From the NCBI RefSeq assembly GCF_001895005.1, contig NZ_BCXH01000013.1:124001-188000 (forward strand): DNA of 64,000 nt, in the 5' to 3' direction. Under the pieces are notes generated by a model, which made no database searches, had not been told where the DNA came from, and saw nothing but the letters and a program-made list of their open reading frames with translations. The stretch comes from Rhodococcus yunnanensis NBRC 103083. Its GTDB lineage: Bacteria > Actinomycetota > Actinomycetes > Mycobacteriales > Mycobacteriaceae. How positions within the stretch are numbered: position 1 is the stretch's first letter; every line of letters starts with the position of its first letter. A program made the position numbers and the translations under genes. Shown here piece by piece: positions 58,547 through 64,000 of this stretch.

Positions 58547-60103
58547 TCAGCGCTTGGAGCGTTGTTTGATACGTGCAGTGAGCTCCTGGACCTGGTCATA
58601 TACCTTGCGCCGCTCCGTCATTTCCTTGCGGATCTTCTTGTCGGCGTACATGACGGTCGTATGGTCACGGCCGAACGTCTGCCCGATCTTCGGGAGTGAG
58701 AGGTCGGTCAGTTCACGGCAGAGATACATGGCGATCTGACGGGCCATCGCGAGCGCCCTCGCCTTACCGGGGCCGCACAGGTCCTCGATCGAGGTGTTGA
58801 AATACTCGGCGGTGACGGCCATGATCGTCGCCGCGTTGATCTCGAGGCTCGAGGAGTCCGGCATGAGGTCACGCAGCACGACCTCGGCCAACGTCAGGTC
58901 CAGCGCTTGTCCGTTGAGCGAGGCGAAGGCAGTGACTCGGATGAGTGCACCCTCCAACTCGCGGATATTGCGTTCGATTCGGCTGGCGATCAGCTCGAGG
59001 ACGTCGTGGGGGACGTCGAGGCGATCCATCCGAGCCTTCTTGCTGAGGATGGCGATGCGCGTCTCGAGCTCGGGCGGCTGGACGTCGGTGATCAGGCCCC
59101 ACTCGAATCGTGTCCGCAGCCGCTCCTCGAGGGTGGCCAGCTGCTTCGGTGGCCGGTCGGACGAGACCACGATCTGCTTGTTCGCGTTGTGCAGCGTGTT
59201 GAAGGTGTGGAAGAACTCCTCCTGGATACCTTCTTTGCCCTCGATGAACTGGATGTCGTCGACGAGGAGCACATCGGTCTCGCGGTAGCGGCGCTTGAAC
59301 GCCACCTTGCGGTCGTCACGAAGGCTGTTGATGAAGTCGTTGGTGAATTCCTCGGTCGAGACGTACTTCACTCGCATGCCGGGAAAGAGTCGTTGTGCAT
59401 AGTGGCCGGCTGCGTGAAGCAAGTGGGTTTTGCCGAGCCCGGATGCACCCCAGACGAACAGAGGGTTGTACGCACGAGCCGGCGCCTCCGCAATGGCGAC
59501 CGCTGCGGCATGGGCAAAACGGTTGGACGCCCCGATGACGAAGGTATCGAAGGTGTATTTCGAGTTCAGGCTTCCGGCGCCCGAAGTGGGCGAGGTGGTC
59601 TCCGGTGGCTTGGTGAAGTAGGTGGGCCACGAGTTCTGGACGCTGGCCAGCGCCTCGCGTTCGTCGTCCACTTCCTCGTAATCGGCAGTCTCCGAGTCCG
59701 AGGGGTCGTCGTCGGTGCTGGTGAGGAAGCGTCGTCGATACGTCGGTGAGCTGGGAGTCTCCGGATACGGAGGACGTTCGGTCTGCCGTTCCACCGGACG
59801 TTCGGATTCCGGCTTCTCCTCGTCCCTGGCCGAAATGCGAACGCCGAGTCCTTCCACACCCTGACCCAGGTGTCGCCCGAGCGCGTGCAGAATCGGTTCG
59901 CGCAGGTCCCGCTCGATCGCTTCCTGCGCGAACGAGGAAGGAACGGCGAGAAGCGCAAATCCCTGAGTCAGCGTCAGGGGCTCCACCAGCGCGAGCCACG
60001 CCTTCTGACCTTTGGTCAGTGGTTGGCCGCTGTGCCGGTCGGAGGTCAACTCCGTGACAACCTCTGGCCAGACGCGCGCCAGCGCATCCGGATCGTCGTT
60101 CAC
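58547..60103 (-). CDS. dnaA: Chromosomal replication initiator DnaA
   Basis: This is the 518-residue AAA+ initiator. Domain I covers 1-88, and an acidic linker (about 90-180) contains [20 protein letters not shown]. Domain III has Walker [10 protein letters not shown] (219-227) and Walker B LLVDD (279-283). Domain IV is a DNA-binding helix-turn-helix with [20 protein letters not shown]. It binds DnaA boxes and opens oriC. The GTG at 60103 follows a perfect AGGAGG at four bases; the longer frame adds 22 non-conserved residues. Confidence 0.97.
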   Translation of the reverse strand: MNDDPDALARVWPEVVTELTSDRHSGQPLTKGQKAWLALVEPLTLTQGFALLAVPSSFAQEAIERDLREPILHALGRHLGQGVEGLGVRISARDEEKPESERPVERQTERPPYPETPSSPTYRRRFLTSTDDDPSDSETADYEEVDDEREALASVQNSWPTYFTKPPETTSPTSGAGSLNSKYTFDTFVIGASNRFAHAAAVAIAEAPARAYNPLFVWGASGLGKTHLLHAAGHYAQRLFPGMRVKYVSTEEFTNDFINSLRDDRKVAFKRRYRETDVLLVDDIQFIEGKEGIQEEFFHTFNTLHNANKQIVVSSDRPPKQLATLEERLRTRFEWGLITDVQPPELETRIAILSKKARMDRLDVPHDVLELIASRIERNIRELEGALIRVTAFASLNGQALDLTLAEVVLRDLMPDSSSLEINAATIMAVTAEYFNTSIEDLCGPGKARALAMARQIAMYLCRELTDLSLPKIGQTFGRDHTTVMYADKKIRKEMTERRKVYDQVQELTARIKQRSKR

Positions 60104-60703
60104 GGTGCCTCCTAATCGAACAGTGCAGTCAACGGCTGAAGTCCGATGATGGTTTTCCACTCGCGTCACGTCGAACTCGGATATCGTCCCCAGTCAAGAG
60201 TCCATCGGGGGATCCACAGTCGAACAGTGCATACGCGCCGGGTACGAATATGCCACCTGGTCCGTGTTTCCACACAATTATCCACAGGTGTGGATTAACG
60301 ACAACGATGTCACCCAGCGCGGCAACCGGACGCTCGATTTTGTCTGCGCGGCGCTGTGAACTGCGGCGTTGCGAACCGGGATCGACTCGAGTTATGCACG
60401 TCCCCTGTGAGTGAACGAAGAGACTGCGGTGATGGCGGTTATACACATGGAGTTTTCCCCAGCCCTGTGGATGAATTACACGGATGTAGTCCTGTGGGCG
60501 TAGATTCCACGAGTTTGACCACCGCGAACTCGATCAGTACTCTCGAACAGTCACCCAAGGCGAGGTGGCCGATGCTTGCTGGCTGCTTACAGTCTGTGTT
60601 CACTCGGATTTCTCGCTCGGGGATGTAACTCGAGTTCGACCGGACTCGTTACTACCGTTGCCGACGCCACAAGGGCGTCAATGATTTTCGAGGAGTGTTC
60701 ACC
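60104..60703. other. dnaA-rpmH intergenic region
   Basis: This is a 600-base region without a gene that carries the divergent promoters of dnaA and rpmH. It contains an exact DnaA box TTATCCACA (60278-60286) facing TGTGGATTA (60289-60297), plus TTATACACA (60439-60447) and TGTGGATGA (60466-60474), each one mismatch off. This suggests dnaA autoregulation or a contribution to origin function. The rpmH start is preceded by GAGGAG. Confidence 0.75.
60278..60297. promoter_or_regulatory. Inverted pair of DnaA boxes upstream of dnaA
   Basis: TTATCCACA (60278-60286) and TGTGGATTA (60289-60297) form a head-to-head pair two bases apart, about 175-195 bases upstream of the dnaA start. This is consistent with autoregulation. 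Confidence 0.65.
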
Positions 60704-60847
60704 GTGGCCAAGGGCAAGCGGACGTTCCAGCCGAACAACCGACGCCGCGCGCGTGTTCATGGCTTCCGTCTTCGTATGCGTACGCGTGCAGGCCGTGCAA
60801 TCGTGTCCGCGCGTCGTGGTAAAGGACGCAAGGAACTTACCGCCTAG
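60704..60847 (+). CDS. rpmH: 50S ribosomal protein L34
   Basis: This 47-residue, very basic protein begins [20 protein letters not shown] and ends in [13 protein letters not shown], the standard L34 sequence pattern. The GTG at 60704 follows GAGGAG. It heads the rpmH-rnpA-yidD-yidC-jag cluster, divergent from dnaA, the most conserved arrangement around bacterial origins. Confidence 0.97.
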   Translation: MAKGKRTFQPNNRRRARVHGFRLRMRTRAGRAIVSARRGKGRKELTA

Positions 60848-60880
60848 ATTCATTGTTCGTCCGAATTTACGGAGCTCGGG

Positions 60881-61261
60881 GTGTTACCTGAGCCGCACAG
60901 ATTGCATCACAGCGCCGATTTCCAACGTGTGATGCGTCGAGGCCGCCGAATGGGTAGACAAGACCTGGTTGTACATGCGTTCGCGCGTGACGACGCAGGT
61001 TCTGAAACCAGCCCAGGGCGTTCCAGATTCGGTTTGATCGTGAGTAAAGCTGTCGGGCCGGCGGTAACTCGTCATCGAGTTGCGCGCCGGCTTCGGCATA
61101 TCTGCGCCGAGCTCCTGTCCGATGTCCCCGACACCAGCGACGTCGTCATCAGAGCGCTTCCGGGCGCGGCACGATTGTCCTCGAGGGACATGCATCGACA
61201 GGTTCGCTCGGGACTGAAGAAGCTCGGGTACGTCGAGGCAGCGAAAGATGAGCGCGCATGA
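60881..61261 (+). CDS. rnpA: Ribonuclease P protein component
   Basis: This 126-residue basic protein cofactor of RNase P helps the catalytic RNA cut tRNA 5' leaders. It opens LPEPHRLHHSADFQRVMRRG and has the RNR-like RNA-binding helix as TRHRVARRLRHI, where the usual Asn is His. It starts with GTG, 33 bases after rpmH, and its stop overlaps yidD as ATGA. Confidence 0.95.
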   Translation: MLPEPHRLHHSADFQRVMRRGRRMGRQDLVVHAFARDDAGSETSPGRSRFGLIVSKAVGPAVTRHRVARRLRHICAELLSDVPDTSDVVIRALPGAARLSSRDMHRQVRSGLKKLGYVEAAKDERA

Positions 61262-61581
61262 CTCTGTTACGTGCAGTCCGTTCACTTCCCGCGCAGTCTT
61301 TGATCTTCTGTATCGAGCTGTACCGCACTTATGTATCTCCGCTGAGACTGCCGACCTGCCGTTTTTCTCCAACGTGCAGTGAGTACGCGGTCGAGTCGTT
61401 GAGGACGCACGGTGCGATGAAAGGTTCTCTGTTGGCCGTAGCGCGGTTGCTCAAATGCGCACCCTGGCACTCTGGAGGGTGGGACCCCGTGCCCGAGCGT
61501 GGTTCCTGGCGCGCCGGCAAGCAGACTTCGACCGAAGACAGCCACGATCTCGCGAGAGTGGACGAACAGAGGAGTACATAG
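61258..61581 (+). CDS. yidD: YidD membrane protein insertion efficiency factor
   Basis: This 107-residue protein has an amphipathic N-terminus and the family core [20 protein letters not shown] with its conserved cysteines, then [14 protein letters not shown]. It helps YidC insert membrane proteins at the inner membrane. It is coupled to rnpA by an ATGA overlap and ends five bases before yidC. Confidence 0.95.
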   Translation: MTLLRAVRSLPAQSLIFCIELYRTYVSPLRLPTCRFSPTCSEYAVESLRTHGAMKGSLLAVARLLKCAPWHSGGWDPVPERGSWRAGKQTSTEDSHDLARVDEQRST

Positions 61582-61585
61582 AGCC

Positions 61586-62677
61586 GTGCTCGATTTCATT
61601 TACTATCCGGTCTCCTGGATTCTCTGGGTATGGCACAGGGTGTTCGGCTTCGTGCTGGGCGCCGACAACGGCTTCGCGTGGGCGTTGTCCGTGGTGTTCC
61701 TGGTGTTCACTCTGCGATTGATTCTGTACAAACCCTTCGTGAAGCAGGTTCGTACGACACGCCAGATGCAGGAGCTGCAGCCGCAGATCAAAGCGCTGCA
61801 GAAGAAGTACGGCAAAGACAAGCAGCGTATGGCTGTCGAGATGCAGAAGCTGCAGAAGGAACACGGCTTCAACCCGATCATGGGTTGCCTTCCCGTCCTC
61901 GCGCAGGCGCCCGTGTTCATCGGTCTGTTCCACGTGCTGCGTTCCTTCAACCGAACCGGTACCGGAGTCGGTCAGCTCAGCCTGTCGCCCGAGCAGAACC
62001 GAGAGATCGGGAACTATGCGTTCTCTGTCGCCGACGTTCAGTCGTTCCTCGATGCTCGCCTGTTCGGTGCGCCGATCTCGGCATGGATCACCATGCCGCA
62101 GGCTCAGCTCGACGCCTTCGTCAACCCGGCCAAGGGACTGGGAGTGCCGTCGGTATGGACCATCGTGGCGGTGTCCGTCCCGCTGATGGTCATCGCCGCG
62201 ATCGCCACCCACATGAACTCGCGCGCCTCGGTCGCACGACAGAGTGAAGCTGCTGCTGCGAACCCGCAGTCCGCGATCATGAACAAGCTTGCGTTGTACG
62301 TCTTCCCGCTCGGTGTTCTCGTCTTCGGCGCATTTCTGCCTATCGCCATCCTTCTGTACTGGGTCAGCAACAATGCGTGGACTTACGGCCAGCAGCACTT
62401 GGTGTTCGGCAAGATCGACAAAGAGGAAGAGGCGAAGAAGAAGGTCGCGCTCGACAAGCGTACGGAGAACGCACCGAAGCCCGGAGTGAAGCCGGTGACC
62501 AAGCCGAAGCCGGGCGCACGGCCCAAGCTCTCCAAGATGACGCCCCCGCCTGCCGGCGATGAGCCTTCGGATACCGCTCCCTCATCGAGCGAGAGTCCGT
62601 CCTCCAACGGAACTCCGGTACCGAAGAAGCCCAGTGTTGCGGCCAACCGCAACAAGTCGAAGCGCAAGCGACGTTGA
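61586..62677 (+). CDS. yidC: YidC/Oxa1-type membrane insertase
   Basis: This 363-residue insertase is of the Gram-positive type without the large periplasmic domain. It has five membrane helices, the first near residues 25-45 ([19 protein letters not shown]), which includes the hydrophilic-groove Arg equivalent. A cytoplasmic helical hairpin ([20 protein letters not shown]) follows, and the C-terminal tail is long, charged and Lys/Pro-rich (about 275-363). It starts with GTG at 61586. It inserts membrane proteins alone or with Sec. Confidence 0.94.
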   Translation: MLDFIYYPVSWILWVWHRVFGFVLGADNGFAWALSVVFLVFTLRLILYKPFVKQVRTTRQMQELQPQIKALQKKYGKDKQRMAVEMQKLQKEHGFNPIMGCLPVLAQAPVFIGLFHVLRSFNRTGTGVGQLSLSPEQNREIGNYAFSVADVQSFLDARLFGAPISAWITMPQAQLDAFVNPAKGLGVPSVWTIVAVSVPLMVIAAIATHMNSRASVARQSEAAAANPQSAIMNKLALYVFPLGVLVFGAFLPIAILLYWVSNNAWTYGQQHLVFGKIDKEEEAKKKVALDKRTENAPKPGVKPVTKPKPGARPKLSKMTPPPAGDEPSDTAPSSSESPSSNGTPVPKKPSVAANRNKSKRKRR

Positions 62678-62703
62678 CCGACGCGTCGACGACAAGGACG
62701 AAC

Positions 62704-63375
62704 ATGCCTGCAGATACCGAAGAAGCAACGAGTACGGACAACACAGTGAGCGCTGGGGACGGAGCGAGTGAAGTCGTGGCAGTAGAAACCGACAAGGTAG
62801 GCGGGGACGAGCAGGTGGAAATATCCGAGGGGGCCAGCGATTCCGAGAAGGAGACGCGGGATGTGGATGTCGACGCCGAGGGCTCGGACCAGGACGACTC
62901 GGATGAGGATTCCGAGGACTACCTCGTCGAAGAAGGAGAAATCGCGGGCGACTACCTCGAGCAGCTTCTCGACGTTCTCGACTTCGACGGAGATATCGAC
63001 CTCGATGTCGAGGGCGATCGAGCGATCGTCAGCATCGACGGCGGTGACGATCTCACCAAGCTCGTGGGTCGCAAAGGCGAGGTTCTCGACGCTCTGCAGG
63101 AATTGACACGGTTGGCAGTCCAGCAGTCGACGGGCGAGCGCAGCAAGCTGATGCTCGATGTCGCGGGATGGCGTGCGAACCGCCGCAGCGAGTTGGGTGC
63201 GCTCGGTGTGGACGCGGCGCGACGTGTGTTGGAATCCGGGGAACGCGAAGAACTTGCTCCGATGACTCCGTTCGAACGCAAGATCGTCCATGACGCCGTG
63301 GCGAAGATCGACGGCGTCGACAGCGAGAGCACCGGCGTCGAGCCTTCCCGACGAGTGGTCGTCGTGAAGTCCTGA
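62704..63375 (+). CDS. Jag / SpoIIIJ-associated RNA-binding protein (KH and R3H)
   Basis: This is a 223-residue protein. The first 90 residues are very acidic (DSEKETRDVDVDAEGSDQDD) and probably disordered. A Jag-type KH domain follows (LTKLVGRKGEVLDALQELTR), then an R3H domain (about 180-223, APMTPFERKIVHDAVAKIDG). It is an RNA-binding partner in the yidC operon. The ATG at 62704 follows AAGGA; a TTG at 62674 overlapping the yidC stop is an alternative. Confidence 0.92.
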   Translation: MPADTEEATSTDNTVSAGDGASEVVAVETDKVGGDEQVEISEGASDSEKETRDVDVDAEGSDQDDSDEDSEDYLVEEGEIAGDYLEQLLDVLDFDGDIDLDVEGDRAIVSIDGGDDLTKLVGRKGEVLDALQELTRLAVQQSTGERSKLMLDVAGWRANRRSELGALGVDAARRVLESGEREELAPMTPFERKIVHDAVAKIDGVDSESTGVEPSRRVVVVKS

Positions 63376-63395
63376 TCTTCCAGTCAGTGTCCGAG

Positions 63396-63430
63396 AAAGC
63401 CCCCAACTTCGGTTGGGGGCTTTCTTGTTT
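63396..63430 (+). terminator. Intrinsic terminator after jag
   Basis: AAAGCCCCCAAC and GTTGGGGGCTTT form a perfect 12-base stem with loop TTCG, followed by CTTGTTT. It ends the rpmH-to-jag transcript 20 bases after the stop. Confidence 0.95.
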
Positions 63431-63481
63431 CGGGTTCCAATTCAATGTTCAAATTTCATTGATGTCATTCGGGTCGGCGGC

Positions 63482-63495
63482 GTTCCACGTGAAAC
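63482..63495. promoter_or_regulatory. parS-like site (one mismatch)
   Basis: GTTCCACGTGAAAC differs from the ParB core GTTTCACGTGAAAC by one base. Confidence 0.6.
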
Positions 63496-63575
63496 ATCGG
63501 CGGTCGAGCGAATCGTCACAGTGACGCTGCTCCCCCATACGTCGGGCTGGGTCATTTCCGACGCGAACATCCTCT

Positions 63576-63589
63576 GTTTCACGTGAAAC
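63576..63589. promoter_or_regulatory. parS centromere site
   Basis: A perfect GTTTCACGTGAAAC palindrome, the ParB-binding core, about 5 kb from oriC as expected for the chromosome-partition locus. Confidence 0.9.
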
Positions 63590-63927
63590 TGGGGTCGAGC
63601 CGTGTCTGTCGGCATGAGCCTGGTGCGGATGCGCGTTGTCTATGCACTAGGGGTACCGGCGCGGGACAACCGTATGACGCCGCCTGTCAGAACGCCGGGC
63701 CCGAACAATTTCGCGTGGATTTCGGCGCGGACCATCGTCTTCCCGTTCGGCTGGGAGTGCGGGAGATGTCGATGGGGTCGTGAGCTGATGGCTGGGACAG
63801 CAGTAGGACGGGCAATGCTCTCGGCAGTTGGCTGACTCAGTGTCCTCCGTTTGCCCTGTGCGTGCGGGCGTTAGGTGCGACGGGGTGTGCGTGGCGGGCC
63901 TTGGGTGCGACGGGGCCGGGTGCCGGA

Positions 63928-63941
63928 GTTTCACGTGAAAC
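63928..63941. promoter_or_regulatory. parS centromere site
   Basis: A second perfect GTTTCACGTGAAAC palindrome, 352 bases from the first. Confidence 0.9.
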
Positions 63942-64000
63942 CTGCGGTGGAGATTCACCGGACCGACAATGGCCGACGGTACTGACGCGTGCGGATCTCA

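Larger units (their letters stand above)
63431..64000. other. Gene-free parS region at the window edge
   Basis: There is no convincing gene in the last 570 bases; short open frames here have no recognisable similarity. It holds three parS-like sites and a G-rich stretch with repeated GGTGCGACGGGG (about 63870-63920). The usual rsmG-parA-parB genes are not seen and may follow beyond the window. Confidence 0.7.

Noticed and set aside
63602..63835. Possible small gene of 77 residues near the window end
   Set aside because: No similarity, no clear ribosome-binding site, and it lies in a parS-rich non-coding stretch; codon use does not look like the neighbours.

Overview
This window is chromosomal DNA from a high-GC, mycolate-type actinobacterium. 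The best fit is Rhodococcus or a close relative in the Nocardiaceae. The gene order dnaA-dnaN-gnd-recF-dciA-gyrB-gyrA-DUF3566-tRNA-Ile-tRNA-Ala-cwsA-ppiA-PH-crgA-DUF881-trpG-pknB-pknA-pbpA-rodA-pstP-fhaB-fhaA-tRNA-Leu is the origin-proximal order known from mycobacteria, drawn here in inverse orientation. No database search was possible, so genus and gene names rest on motifs, lengths and synteny.

Layout. (1) 0-17.5 kb is mixed accessory and metabolic DNA: a partial EAL protein, two PPOX/F420-type oxidoreductases, a GNAT plus AbiEi-like pair bracketed by two arrays of palindromic repeats, a membrane fatty-acid desaturase, lysX, an alpha/beta hydrolase, fabH, a divergent MFS/LysR pair, a histidine phosphatase, a YhgE/Pip-like membrane protein, an ABM monooxygenase, a DHA2 exporter and a secreted cutinase. 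(2) 17.6-24.6 kb holds the gltBD glutamate synthase operon and tRNA-Leu. (3) 24.8-34.7 kb is the growth and division signalling operon fhaA, fhaB-pstP-rodA-pbpA-pknA-pknB, where each downstream start overlaps or closely follows the previous stop. (4) 34.7-39.1 kb holds trpG, DUF881, crgA, a PH-domain protein, a rhomboid protease, ppiA and cwsA. (5) 39.1-44.5 kb is an insert relative to the mycobacterial order: SDR/TetR, a DUF1023 hydrolase, a GGDEF protein and an acyl-ACP desaturase. (6) 44.9-57.9 kb holds tRNA-Ala, a DLW-39-like micro-protein, tRNA-Ile, DUF3566, gyrA, gyrB, a reductase plus ferritin-like pair, dciA, recF, gnd and dnaN. (7) 57.9-60.7 kb is the replication origin region around dnaA. 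(8) 60.7-63.4 kb is rpmH-rnpA-yidD-yidC-jag. (9) The last 0.6 kb is non-coding and carries parS sites.

How it works together. Replication start (DnaA, DnaN, DciA, RecF, gyrase) and segregation (parS) lie next to the cell-elongation and division regulators (PknA/B, PstP, RodA/PbpA, FhaA/B, CrgA, CwsA). A physical link between them may exist: a dense cluster of DnaA-box sequences lies around crgA and the PH gene at 36.3-36.9 kb, about 22 kb from oriC. The other observations most worth following are a two-gene unit that looks like a diiron oxygenase with its own 2Fe-2S reductase (currently the type of protein called 'metal-dependent hydrolase'), several families of intergenic palindromic repeats, a perfect hairpin in the gyrB leader, and the absence of rsmG at its usual place after jag.
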